Shown one piece after another: positions 14,793 through 23,172 of a stretch of DNA of 35,946 nt. Every line of letters begins with the position of its first letter. Position 1 is the first letter of the stretch. This stretch comes from Clostridia bacterium. Lineage in GTDB: Bacteria > Bacillota > Clostridia > Oscillospirales > Acutalibacteraceae. The notes under the pieces are model-generated. The model did not search any database. It was not told the origin of the DNA and saw only the letters and a program-made list of their open reading frames with translations. The translations under genes were made by a program, and so were the position numbers. The stretch covers positions 1-35,946 of the forward strand of contig JAFXAK010000009.1 in NCBI GenBank assembly GCA_017517135.1, read 5' to 3'.

Positions 14793-14815
14793 TTTTTCGC
14801 AAAACCAAAGGTCTG
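14793..14815 (+). repeat. 23-bp direct repeat, right copy
   Basis: Exact second copy of the repeat at 14007-14029, beginning 16 bases after the stop of the XRE membrane gene. The stop-proximal bases just before it (AAAGA-ATAA) also resemble those before the left copy. The remaining 175 bases to the GH2 gene hold the solo IS hairpin and nothing else I can name. Confidence 0.8.
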
Positions 14816-14930
14816 CACCCTACCACGACTAAACCATCAATTCCGTTGAAGTCTGTCAATGCAGATGAAAACAAAAAATTGAAGAGAGCTCTGTTTTATC
14901 CCGAAAAATCTCTCTGCAACAGATTGTATA

Positions 14931-14993
14931 AGCCCCCTGAAGCAGTTTTGAAGCTTTTTTGTTTCAAGTGTCTGCTTTAAGGGGGTTATATCA
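14931..14993 (-). repeat. Solo copy of the insertion-sequence leader hairpin
   Basis: Read on the minus strand, this segment aligns over its whole length with the 5' leader of the insertion sequence at 35808-35873. Apart from a 3-base gap, I count about 55 of 63 positions identical. Both fold into a long hairpin. One stem pair differs in both arms together (U-A in the IS, C-G here), so the structure has been kept. The match begins at the TGA that ends the GH2 gene and stops before any transposase coding sequence. It may now serve as the terminator region of the GH2 operon. Confidence 0.7.
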
Positions 14994-17228
14994 CTTTTTT
15001 ATCTCATTGAGTCTTTTATTTATTTCGAGCATTTCCTCTTTTGTAAGGCGGTTGCCTACTGCTCCTAAGAGGTTTATAAATCGCAGCACCGTAAAGCCGC
15101 CGAGCATCTGCAGCATTCCGGCATTGAGGTCCATTCCCACGGTTTTTGTTTTGTCCATTCCCGCACCGCCGAAGAGCTTTGAGGCAAGTGAAGTAAAGAA
15201 AATTTTACCCTCCTGATTGCTTATCAGCTCGCTTACCTTGTCGTTGAGGGAGAAAACACCGTCGGGGGCGGTGATGTCAAACCAGTTAAGAACGGCACCC
15301 TTTTCCTTGAGGCGGTATTTTTCGTTGAACTTGTCTGTTTTTCTTATAACGGCTCTGTCCGTACATTCACCCGCAACGGCTTTGAGGTTTGTAATACCCA
15401 CATTGGAGACATCGAAATAAAAGAAATGCTCTTTGCTTTTCTTTTTGTCGAGTGACTTCGAGTTTGCAAAAAGCTCAACCTCGTCACAGTTTGAATAGAC
15501 GGTAATCTTTGTTGTGTCCTCGGCTCTGTCAACATACCTTTTGCCGCAGATATGAACAAAGGGCTCGTCGGAAAGCCACGCCTTGTAGGCATAGAAGGCA
15601 TCCTTTTTATACCTTCTGTCAAAGGTGACAAGTCCCTTGTGATTTTGTCCGTTCTCGCCGCCCTCGTTTCTCGCATCTGCACCGAAGTCAAACATATTCC
15701 ACACATAGGTTGCCCAGAGATATTTTCTTGTGAAAAACTGCTTTATAAGTTCCTCGTGATAATACGCCTGATACTCCTCGGTATAGTCCCCCTGCTGCGG
15801 ATCGGAGGTGTGCCAGTCGAGAGCTTCACAGCCGTATTCACTGCAGGCTATGGGGATTTCGGGATGATGCGAATGGAAATTATCAAACCACGGGCCGTTC
15901 ATAGAGGTATCTCCCCCGTACCAACCGAAATAGTGATTGTATGCCGCAACATCGGGAAGCTGTACTATTTTTGCATTGATGTCGCACATAGTAACACAGG
16001 CTATGGTCGTAAGTCGGGTTTTGTCCATTTCGTGACAAAGCTCGTTTATTATCTGATGATTTTCGAGTAAATCCCTGTCCTCCTCTCCGCCCATTGTGAT
16101 TTCGTTTGAAAGCCCCCACACAACAACAGACGGATGATTGTAATTCTGAGTGATAAGCTCTCGCATCTGTGTCACGGTGTTCTGCAGTCCGTCAGGCGAA
16201 TGTCTTGAAATATAAGGGATTTCTGCCCACACCACCATACCGCGTTCATCACATAAATCATAAAAATATTGGTCGTGCTGATAATGTGCAAGCCGTATCG
16301 TATTAGCACCCATTTCGCATATTAAGTCCATATCCTCTTTATGATGCTCTTTCAGAAGTGCATTGCCGATACCCCACCTGTCCTGATGTCTTGAAACACC
16401 TCTCAACGGGTACTCCTCACCGTTTAATATAAAGCCCTTTTCGGGATGAATCTCAAAGCTTCTGCAGCCGAAACGGACAGATACGCTGTCAAGCACCTCT
16501 GAGTTTTCAGAGATTTGGGCTTTCGCTGTGTATAAATACGGATCTTTTCTGCCGTTCCACAGATGCACATTCTCAACAATAAGCTCCTCTTTGGAGTGCT
16601 TTGATGTTTTCTCTGCAACACATTGTCCGTTCATATCGTAAATTGCAAAATAAAGCTCCTGAGAGTTTTCTTCATTGGTAACGGCTGTGTTTATTTCGAC
16701 CTTTGCATCCTTACCCTGAATTTCGGGAGTTACCCATATACCCTTACCCCCGAAGAAATTGAGTGCAAAGTGTGTTTTAGGTGTACATATGATATTAATA
16801 TCTCTGTACAGTCCCCCGTAAAAGGTAAAATCTGCCGTCTGCGGATAGATGTCTTGTCGTTCGGAATTGTCAACGGCAATAACAAGCAGATTATCTTCCT
16901 CCAACTTGTCGGTGATGTCCGTTCGCCAGATCGAATACCCGCCGCCGTGAGTGGCTATGCACTCACCGTTGAGAAAAACCTCGGCATAGGAATTAGCTCC
17001 GTTGATTTCAAGATAACAGCACCCGTATTCGGGCAAATCCGCTTTCTTTATTTCCTTTGCATAAAAGCATCTGCCGCGGTAATAATCGTTGTCACCGTCC
17101 TGACCGTCAATATTGTTCCAGGTGTGCGGAAGATTTACCCACACCCAGTTTTCGGGCATTTTTTTCGGCACTTCACGGCTTTCCTTTGAAAATGCCCACT
17201 TTTGGTTGATGTTGATTACATTTCTCAC
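14991..17228 (-). CDS. Glycoside hydrolase family 2 enzyme, beta-galactosidase/beta-glucuronidase type
   Basis: A 745-residue GH2 enzyme with the usual order: sugar-binding jelly roll (about 1-150, with NLPHTWNNIDG and VFLNGECIATHGGGY), immunoglobulin-like domain (about 150-260) and TIM barrel (about 262-570), then a C-terminal extension. The acid/base is E376 in GLSNEI and the nucleophile E464 in CSEYG. RGVSRHQDRWG and NTIRLAHYQHD are further family signatures. No signal peptide, so it is cytoplasmic. It starts at a GTG that overlaps the stop of the upstream GPH symporter gene by 4 bases (GTGA), showing translational coupling: import followed by hydrolysis of the same beta-linked sugar. Beta-galactosidase is the default guess, but GH2 also covers glucuronidases and mannosidases. 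The stop codon lies within an IS-derived hairpin sequence. Confidence 0.92.
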   Translation of the reverse strand: MRNVININQKWAFSKESREVPKKMPENWVWVNLPHTWNNIDGQDGDNDYYRGRCFYAKEIKKADLPEYGCCYLEINGANSYAEVFLNGECIATHGGGYSIWRTDITDKLEEDNLLVIAVDNSERQDIYPQTADFTFYGGLYRDINIICTPKTHFALNFFGGKGIWVTPEIQGKDAKVEINTAVTNEENSQELYFAIYDMNGQCVAEKTSKHSKEELIVENVHLWNGRKDPYLYTAKAQISENSEVLDSVSVRFGCRSFEIHPEKGFILNGEEYPLRGVSRHQDRWGIGNALLKEHHKEDMDLICEMGANTIRLAHYQHDQYFYDLCDERGMVVWAEIPYISRHSPDGLQNTVTQMRELITQNYNHPSVVVWGLSNEITMGGEEDRDLLENHQIINELCHEMDKTRLTTIACVTMCDINAKIVQLPDVAAYNHYFGWYGGDTSMNGPWFDNFHSHHPEIPIACSEYGCEALDWHTSDPQQGDYTEEYQAYYHEELIKQFFTRKYLWATYVWNMFDFGADARNEGGENGQNHKGLVTFDRRYKKDAFYAYKAWLSDEPFVHICGKRYVDRAEDTTKITVYSNCDEVELFANSKSLDKKKSKEHFFYFDVSNVGITNLKAVAGECTDRAVIRKTDKFNEKYRLKEKGAVLNWFDITAPDGVFSLNDKVSELISNQEGKIFFTSLASKLFGGAGMDKTKTVGMDLNAGMLQMLGGFTVLRFINLLGAVGNRLTKEEMLEINKRLNEIKK

Positions 17229-18631
17229 AAATTTTCATTCCTTTTTTCTTTAAGTTTCCTGATATTCTCTTCAACCTGCTTTTTGTGCAGAGGATACAGG
17301 AACCACAGCACAAGCGAAAGCAGGATAAAGCCTGCGGCGGGGATAAGGGTTGAAATGTTATATATGCCGTTTACAACCTGGGTGTCAAAGGCGGTTTCCT
17401 GAGAGTAGCCTATCATACTCAATAAAGCACCCGTAAGTCCCGAAGCTGCCGCCTGACCTAATTTTCTTGCAAAGGAATACAGCGCATACACGCTGCCGTC
17501 CTCTCTTACACCGTTTTTAAGCTCCGAGTAGTCGATAACATCTGTGATAAGTGCCCAGTTGACCATTGAAAATATACCGAGCCCTACCCAGCTGATACCC
17601 TGAAAGGCAATATATACCCACACATTTTCGGGACGGATAAAATACAGAATAAGACTTATTGCCCCCGCAAGCAGATTTGACACAACGCTTATCTCTGCCT
17701 TGCCGAATTTTCTCGTCAGCGGCTTTGCTACGGCGGCGGCGATTATCATTCCCGCCATCATAACAACGGTTGAGGCAGACTGTGCGGCGGCACTTTTATA
17801 GAAATTAGGGAAAATATAGCCCGACATTCCCTGTAGGGTAAGCTGAGCCAAGAGCATAAGAATACTTGCGACTATTATTGAAATTAATGCTCTGTTCTTA
17901 AAGGCGGCTTTGAGCATACCTACAGAGGAATGCTTTTCCTGTCTTTCGGCATTTACGGGGCTTTTCACTCTTTCGGTGACTAAAAAGTAGCAGAGAATAT
18001 AGCAGATAACGGCAAGCACGGAGAAAATACCTGCAACGGCAGTAAACCGTTGACCGTTAAGCACCACCTTTTCGCTGCCGTTTTCGGTGAGTGTATCGTA
18101 TGCAACCAAAGGAATTATGACCGTAACAAAGGCACCTGCAAGCATACCGCCCATTGTACGGTAGGTGGACAGGGACTGTCTTGCATCCGCATCGGGAGAA
18201 ATTGCCGAAGCCATTGAGCCGTATGGGATATTCACCGAGGTATAGAAAAACGAGCCCCAGAGGATATATGTCACAGTCAGCCATATAACTCTGACAGTCA
18301 GGGAATACTGTGCTACAGAGCTCTGATAGATAAGAAAGGACGAAAATGCAACAGGCAGACACATTCTGAGAATCCACGGCTTGAATTTACCCGATTTGCG
18401 CGGTCTTGACATATCGCACAGCCGTCCCATAGCAACATCCGTGAAAGCGTCAACAAATCTTGCTGTCATCATAACAACACCCACAATACCCGCATTTACA
18501 CCCATTACATCCGTATAGAATTTCAGAAGAAAGCTCGAGGACAGCAAAAAGGTGAAATCGTTACCGAAATCTCCGAAAAGATAGCCGAGCTTATCCCTGA
18601 ACCCGAAAGGCCTTACTGTTTTTTCACTCAT
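17225..18631 (-). CDS. GPH-family sugar:cation symporter (MelB type)
   Basis: A 468-residue integral membrane protein with about 12 hydrophobic helices, typical for glycoside-pentoside-hexuronide:cation symporters (PF13347). Diagnostic parts are GYLFGDFGNDFTFLLSSSFLLKFYTDV near the N-terminus (the D-x-x-N-D region that binds the coupling cation in MelB-like proteins), DVAMGRLCDMSRPRKSGKFKPW (cytoplasmic loop) and SWVGLGIFSMVNWALITDVIDY in the second half, which is a family signature. It should import a glycoside together with Na+ or H+. The GH2 gene follows with a 4-base overlap. The start ATG has AAAGGG upstream. The gene diverges from the membrane protein at 18782, and the 150-base shared region would hold the operon's control; no regulator gene is adjacent. 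Confidence 0.92.
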   Translation of the reverse strand: MSEKTVRPFGFRDKLGYLFGDFGNDFTFLLSSSFLLKFYTDVMGVNAGIVGVVMMTARFVDAFTDVAMGRLCDMSRPRKSGKFKPWILRMCLPVAFSSFLIYQSSVAQYSLTVRVIWLTVTYILWGSFFYTSVNIPYGSMASAISPDADARQSLSTYRTMGGMLAGAFVTVIIPLVAYDTLTENGSEKVVLNGQRFTAVAGIFSVLAVICYILCYFLVTERVKSPVNAERQEKHSSVGMLKAAFKNRALISIIVASILMLLAQLTLQGMSGYIFPNFYKSAAAQSASTVVMMAGMIIAAAVAKPLTRKFGKAEISVVSNLLAGAISLILYFIRPENVWVYIAFQGISWVGLGIFSMVNWALITDVIDYSELKNGVREDGSVYALYSFARKLGQAAASGLTGALLSMIGYSQETAFDTQVVNGIYNISTLIPAAGFILLSLVLWFLYPLHKKQVEENIRKLKEKRNENL

Positions 18632-18700
18632 ATTTTTTCCCTTTCCGTAAAAAGTCTATATTTAGTTTGATGTGTTTTTCATATTTTAATCATTTTTCGC

Positions 18701-18729
18701 TTGTAAAAGACTTATAAATGTGTTATATT
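18701..18729 (+). promoter_or_regulatory. Promoter of the unknown membrane protein gene
   Basis: TTGTAA (18701-18706), a 17-base spacer and TATATT (18724-18729), about 50 bases before the start codon. The opposite-strand promoter for the symporter should lie in the same 150-base region; TTTACA at the complement of about 18702-18707 is a candidate -35, but its -10 is weak. Confidence 0.5.
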
Positions 18730-18781
18730 TAATAAGTATATTTATATACCCTCAAAGAGTAATGAACAAGGAGTTGGATTT

Positions 18782-20608
18782 ATGGATCCTATCAAGGTTG
18801 ATTTTTCCGATAACGGAAAGAAAAAGAATGTGAAAGATATTCTTATTCCTCCCGAAAAGGCAGGAATAAAGATTGTTATCAACATTGTTTTCACAGTAAT
18901 TGTTGCTGCTGTTGCATATTATTTTATGCTTCCGCCTATGAACCCCGGTTCTTATGACTTCTATATTTACTGGGCTATTGTTTTAGGCTCTTATGTTGCA
19001 AGCGCTTATGTTACCTCGGGTGCATTTGCAAAGCCCGAATATATGCCCTATGTGAGAAGACACGCAATCGGTCCCGTTGCTATAGCACTTGTGCTGGCAC
19101 TTGTGCTCGGTATCGGTTATCTTGTTTCAAGTCCCTTCTTCAGAGCAAAGGACTACAGCGAAATCCTCACAATAAACAGCGCAGATTTCGAGAACTCCGT
19201 TTCTGTTATTGACAGTATGTCTGACTTTGACTCTGTTGCACTTATCGACAAGGAAGCAGCTCAGACTCTTGCAGACAAAACTCTCGGTGACTTCGCTTCT
19301 CTTGACCTTGAATCTCAGTTCGAGCTTCTCACCGCAGATTCAACTCAGATTAACTACAAGGGCAGTCCCTACAGAGTATATCCTCTTCAGTACGGAGATG
19401 TTTTCAAGTGGTTCTTCAATTCCGTAACAGGCGGCAATTATGAGGGTATTCCCGGTTATGTTATGGTTAATATGAACACTCAGCAGGCAACTCTTGTTAC
19501 TGATTACGATATAAAGTATTCAACCGCAGAGCATTTCAATGAATATCTTGAACGAGCTATCCGTTTTGAATATCCTACCTACATTTTCGGTGAAACCTCA
19601 TTCGAAATAGACGAAACAGGCCACCCCTACTGGGTTGTTGAGCATATTGAAAAGACTATCGGTCTTGTCGGCGGTGACGATGTTGCAGGTATCATTCTTG
19701 TTGATGCCGTAACGGGTGAGTCCTCTTATTATACAAACGAGGAATTCGGCTCAGACAATGCGGAAATTTCCTGGATTGACCAGGCATACGATGCTGACCT
19801 TCTTGTTAAGCAGTATAACTATTTCGGCACATATGCAAACGGCTTCTGGAACTCACTTATCGGTCAGTCGGGCGTTAAGAAGGCTTCAAGCGGTTATTCC
19901 TTCCTTGCTATGGGTGATGACGTTTACCTCTACACAGGTGTAACCTCCGTTACAAGTGACGACTCTATCTTAGGCTTCTTCTTCATCAATCAGCGTACAA
20001 AGGAAGCTCTCTTCTACACAACAACAGGTGCTACCGAATCCGCAGCACAGGCTTCTGCACAGGGTAAGGTTCAGGACCTCGGCTGGAAGGCATCCTTCCC
20101 CATTCTTCTTAACATTGACGGTCAGGCTACCTACTTTATGGCTCTCAAGGATGCTTCAAACATCGTTAAGTCTTATGCAATGGTTAATGTTGAGCAGTAT
20201 AATGTTGTTGCAATTCCCGCAAACGAAAATGTTGACCTCAAGGGCTGTCTTGAAGCATACATCTCCGGTCTTGCACAGTTAAGCCCCGCTGTTATCATTG
20301 ATTTCGACTTTGATAAAGAGGATGTAGGCACCGATACGCCCGACGATACTCAGAATACTGTTACGGGCAAGGTAACAGACATCCGTTCAGCTGTAATTTC
20401 AGGTAACACATATTACTATATCGAGCTTGATAACTCAGGCGTATACTATTATGTTGCCGCTTCTGTTTCAAACAAGGTTGTGCTTGTAAACACAGGTGAT
20501 ATTGTAACAGTTACAACTTCAACCGCAGTTGACACAGACCTTATTGCCGCTTCAGCTATCGCTTTCGCTGAAAGTGCAGTTACCGAAGAAACAGTTGTTG
20601 AAGGCTGA
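18782..20608 (+). CDS. Membrane protein with large extracytoplasmic domain, function unknown
   Basis: A 608-residue protein with a short cytoplasmic N-terminus (residues 1-27, lysine-rich), three membrane helices (about 28-50, 61-80, 95-118) and about 490 residues that should face outward. The outer part contains repeated segments with the pattern TQQATLVTDYDIKYSTAEHFNEYL, DEAGH-like PYWVVEHIE and GIILVDAVTGESSYYTNEEFG, resembling the way PepSY-type domains alternate, and it ends in a beta-rich, Thr/Val-rich domain (TGKVTDIRSAVISGNTYYYIELDN), which looks like a small OB-type fold. GGAG lies 9 bases before the ATG. It is strongly expressed-looking: own promoter, consistent codon use and a strong terminator. 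I do not recognise the family. It diverges from the symporter/GH2 operon, and an epimerase gene follows the terminator. Confidence 0.8.
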   Translation: MDPIKVDFSDNGKKKNVKDILIPPEKAGIKIVINIVFTVIVAAVAYYFMLPPMNPGSYDFYIYWAIVLGSYVASAYVTSGAFAKPEYMPYVRRHAIGPVAIALVLALVLGIGYLVSSPFFRAKDYSEILTINSADFENSVSVIDSMSDFDSVALIDKEAAQTLADKTLGDFASLDLESQFELLTADSTQINYKGSPYRVYPLQYGDVFKWFFNSVTGGNYEGIPGYVMVNMNTQQATLVTDYDIKYSTAEHFNEYLERAIRFEYPTYIFGETSFEIDETGHPYWVVEHIEKTIGLVGGDDVAGIILVDAVTGESSYYTNEEFGSDNAEISWIDQAYDADLLVKQYNYFGTYANGFWNSLIGQSGVKKASSGYSFLAMGDDVYLYTGVTSVTSDDSILGFFFINQRTKEALFYTTTGATESAAQASAQGKVQDLGWKASFPILLNIDGQATYFMALKDASNIVKSYAMVNVEQYNVVAIPANENVDLKGCLEAYISGLAQLSPAVIIDFDFDKEDVGTDTPDDTQNTVTGKVTDIRSAVISGNTYYYIELDNSGVYYYVAASVSNKVVLVNTGDIVTVTTSTAVDTDLIAASAIAFAESAVTEETVVEG

Positions 20609-20616
20609 TTAAATTC

Positions 20617-20655
20617 AACAGAGATAAGTTTTCTGAACTTATCTCTGTTTTTTAA
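20617..20655 (+). terminator. Rho-independent terminator of the unknown membrane protein gene
   Basis: A perfect 14-bp stem (20617-20630 with 20636-20649) with a 5-base loop runs into TTTTT. It stands only 24 bases ahead of the epimerase start, so that gene depends on readthrough or on a promoter I could not identify. Confidence 0.9.
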
Positions 20656-20678
20656 AGAATATAAGGAGAGAAAAGAAA

Positions 20679-21800
20679 ATGATTAAACATCTTACAGAAA
20701 ATGTATTACCTTTCTGGCTTGATAATGCCATAGACGAGGAATACGGCGGAATTTTTACCCAGCTTGACAGAGAGGGTAAAATTTACGGCACCGAAAAAAG
20801 CGTATGGTTCCAGGGCAGAGCCTTGTATATATTTGCTTCAGCGTGGAATTACGGTCTTAAAGACGAAAGATATCTTCACGCGGCAAAAAAGATATATGAA
20901 TTTCTCCCCCTTTGCGGTGACGAAAATTGCAGAATGGCTTTCACCGTAACAAGAGACGGCAGAGAAATACAGAAGAGAAGATACTATTTCAGCGAGACCT
21001 TTGCGGCAATAGGCTGTACCGAATATTACCTTGCAACAGGCAATGAGGAAGCAAAGGAAAAAGCAGAAAAGTATTTTGATGTTGCATACCGTCTTTTTAC
21101 GGGTATAGATAAACCTCAGCCCAAGTTCAACCCCGAAAACACCCCCTATAAGGGACTTTCCCCTGCAATGATTATGCTTGCAACCTCTCAGGTTTTAAGA
21201 CAGATTGATAAGGAAAAGTATAACGCCATTGCAAAGGAATGTGTAAAGGAAATTCTCACACACCTTACCGAAAAGGGACTTATGGAAAACATAGGTCTTG
21301 ACAATCAGTTTGTTGACACTCCCACAGGCAGACTTGTAAACCCCGGTCACTCACTTGAAGCCGCGTGGTTTTTGATGGCAGAGGGTATTTATCAGAAGGA
21401 TGACAGCTTACTCAATACCGCAAAGGACATCATCGACATTTCAATGAAATTAGGACTTGTTGACGGCGGTATAATTTCCTTCTGCGACTGTGACGGACAT
21501 CCTGCAACAGCACTCGAATGGGATATGAAGCTGTGGTGGCCTCAGTGCGAGGCTATGATAGCCAACCGCCTTGCATATTCGGTTTTCAAGGAAGAAAAGT
21601 ATCTTGATAACTATAATCTTATCAAGGACTACACCTTTGAAAAGTTTGTTGACAAAGAGCACGGCGAATGGTACGGCTACCTCCACTACGACGGCACCGT
21701 CTCTAACACCCTCAAGGGCAACATCTTCAAAGGCCCCTTCCACATCCCGAGAATGCTTATGCTTATAGACAAGATAGAAAAGGGAATTGACCTGGTGTAA
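20679..21800 (+). CDS. N-acylglucosamine 2-epimerase (AGE) family isomerase
   Basis: A 373-residue (alpha/alpha)6-barrel protein of the AGE family (PF07221), whose members interconvert N-acetylglucosamine and N-acetylmannosamine, or epimerise cellobiose or mannose. Signature segments are WFQGRALYIFA (43-53), NPGHSLEAAWF (221-231, likely catalytic H224), ALEWDMKLWWPQCEA (278-292), HGEWYGYLHYDG (328-339) and KGPFHIPR (351-358, likely catalytic H355). The ending KGPFHIPR resembles true acylglucosamine epimerases, while cellobiose epimerases usually show KGPYH; this favours an amino-sugar substrate, as inference. AAGGAG lies 9 bases before the ATG. It follows a strong terminator, close to the GPH/GH2 locus, and would feed hexosamines or mannose from glycans into catabolism. 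Confidence 0.9.
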   Translation: MIKHLTENVLPFWLDNAIDEEYGGIFTQLDREGKIYGTEKSVWFQGRALYIFASAWNYGLKDERYLHAAKKIYEFLPLCGDENCRMAFTVTRDGREIQKRRYYFSETFAAIGCTEYYLATGNEEAKEKAEKYFDVAYRLFTGIDKPQPKFNPENTPYKGLSPAMIMLATSQVLRQIDKEKYNAIAKECVKEILTHLTEKGLMENIGLDNQFVDTPTGRLVNPGHSLEAAWFLMAEGIYQKDDSLLNTAKDIIDISMKLGLVDGGIISFCDCDGHPATALEWDMKLWWPQCEAMIANRLAYSVFKEEKYLDNYNLIKDYTFEKFVDKEHGEWYGYLHYDGTVSNTLKGNIFKGPFHIPRMLMLIDKIEKGIDLV

Positions 21801-21826
21801 TAAACAACAGATAAGTGCCAAAGTTT

Positions 21827-21854
21827 TTGTCTGTCAGACTTTTGGGATTATATT
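21827..21854 (+). promoter_or_regulatory. Promoter of the KilA-N gene
   Basis: TTGTCT (21827-21832), a 16-base spacer and TATATT (21849-21854), 31 bases before the start codon. Confidence 0.4.
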
Positions 21855-21885
21855 TGTAAATGACAATATCTCGGAGGAATAATAA

Positions 21886-22695
21886 ATGCAAGGGCTTATT
21901 GTTAAAGGAATAGATATTAAGTATCAAAGCATAGACGAAAACGATTATATTTGTATTACGGATATTGCAAAATATAAGACAGCCGAAACAGATGCTGTTA
22001 TCGGAAACTGGATGCGTAACCGTAACACAATTGAGTTTTTGGGAATATGGGAAACTCTCAATAACCCGAATTTTAATCCCGTCGAATTCGAGGGGTTTAG
22101 AAAACAAGCAGGTCTTAATGCATTTGTTCTTTCTCCGAAAAAATGGGCAGAAGCAACGAATGCTATAGGTATCATTTCTAAGGCCGGAAGATACGGCGGT
22201 ACATATGCACACAAAGATATTGCTTTTGAGTTTGCAAGCTGGATATCAGTTGAATTCAAACTCTATTTTATCAAAGAATTTCAACGCTTAAAGGAAGAAG
22301 AACAAAAACAGCTCGGTTGGTCGGCAAAGCGTGAGCTTGCAAAAATTAATTATCGTATTCACACCGATGCGATTAAGGAAAATCTCATTCCTGTCGAACT
22401 TACTTCTGCTCAAATAGGCTTCGTGTATGCAAACGAAGCAGATGTATTGAATGTTGCACTGTTTGGTATGACAGCAAAGGAATGGCGTGATAATAATCCC
22501 GACAAAAAAGGAAATATCCGTGATTATGCCACTATCAATGAGCTTATTTGTCTTTCTAATATGGAGAACATTAATGCTGTATTAATTTCCGATGGTTTAT
22601 CTCAACATGAACGCTTGTGTAAGCTTAATCAGATAGCAATTTCTCAAATGAAAGTGCTTAATGAGACAGAAGACAGAAAGCCATTAATGGGATAA
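21886..22695 (+). CDS. KilA-N domain protein
   Basis: A 269-residue protein with an N-terminal KilA-N domain (about residues 20-135; PF04383), a DNA-binding module spread by phages, large DNA viruses and mobile elements. The family core is visible: YICITDIAKYK (21-31), the helix NWMRNRNTIEFLGIWE, and KAGRYGGTYAHKDIAFEFA followed by SWISVEFKLYFIKEFQRL. The C-terminal half is helical (KRELAKINYRIHTDAIKENL, MTAKEWRDNNPDKKGNIRDY), of the type often found with this domain in gut bacteria. CGGAGGA lies 8 bases before the ATG. It is a stand-alone gene, followed after 160 bases by an inverted-repeat element. The role is unknown, probably regulatory or phage-related, and no other phage genes are nearby. 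Confidence 0.9.
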   Translation: MQGLIVKGIDIKYQSIDENDYICITDIAKYKTAETDAVIGNWMRNRNTIEFLGIWETLNNPNFNPVEFEGFRKQAGLNAFVLSPKKWAEATNAIGIISKAGRYGGTYAHKDIAFEFASWISVEFKLYFIKEFQRLKEEEQKQLGWSAKRELAKINYRIHTDAIKENLIPVELTSAQIGFVYANEADVLNVALFGMTAKEWRDNNPDKKGNIRDYATINELICLSNMENINAVLISDGLSQHERLCKLNQIAISQMKVLNETEDRKPLMG

Positions 22696-22853
22696 ACTAT
22701 AAAGCAAATTCTGATTTTTTTTGTAGGTATTTTAATTTATAGCTGACTAAAATCTGTGTGTAAATTAAAGTAACTTTCCCCATAAGAGGAACGCTGTGGT
22801 ACATGTTCCCTGCATTCGTTCCCTCAATTTACTGCGGAAAATGAATATGAGTA

Positions 22854-23167
22854 ATGATAAACAGGAGCCGTTACGCCGACACCCCGCAAGGAAGTATTTC
22901 CTTAAAATGTGAAATTTTGGCACAATAATTCGTTAAAACCGTCCGATAAGCGTCAGCTTTATCGGGCGGTTTTGCCTTTTCTTGCACTCAAAATTTTCAT
23001 TTTAAGGTGCTTCGCAGTTTCGTAAGATAAGAAAATTTCTTGTGTTGAAGCCAAAAATGCAGCAAGGCTGTCGCCTTGCGAGGCTTTTGACAAAAACACA
23101 GGGAATTTTTATCGAGAAACAAATACTTCCTTACGGGGTGTCGGCGTAAAAGCTCCTGTTTTGTCAT
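22854..23167. repeat. Roughly 305-bp inverted-repeat element with potential three-way junction fold
   Basis: Terminal arms of 41 bases (22859-22899 and 23121-23161) are reverse complements at 38 of 41 positions. Inside are two independent arms. Arm 1 pairs 22900-22923 with 22984-23007 (imperfect) and is capped by a 15-bp hairpin (22935-22949 with 22959-22973; one G-T pair). Arm 2 pairs 23026-23046 with 23095-23113 (imperfect) and is capped by 23048-23052/23082-23086 and a perfect 7-bp GCAAGGC hairpin (23062-23079). No reading frame of note lies within. It fills the gap between the convergent KilA-N and XRE genes, 6-11 bases from the XRE stop. It could be a MITE-like element, a structured RNA or an elaborate bidirectional terminator. 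The 22696-22853 stretch before it holds nothing I recognise. Confidence 0.8.
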
Positions 23168-23172
23168 AAATA

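Noticed and set aside
21886-23167. Prophage centred on the KilA-N gene
   Set aside because: No integrase, capsid, terminase or lysis gene is nearby; one KilA-N gene and one XRE gene are not enough.
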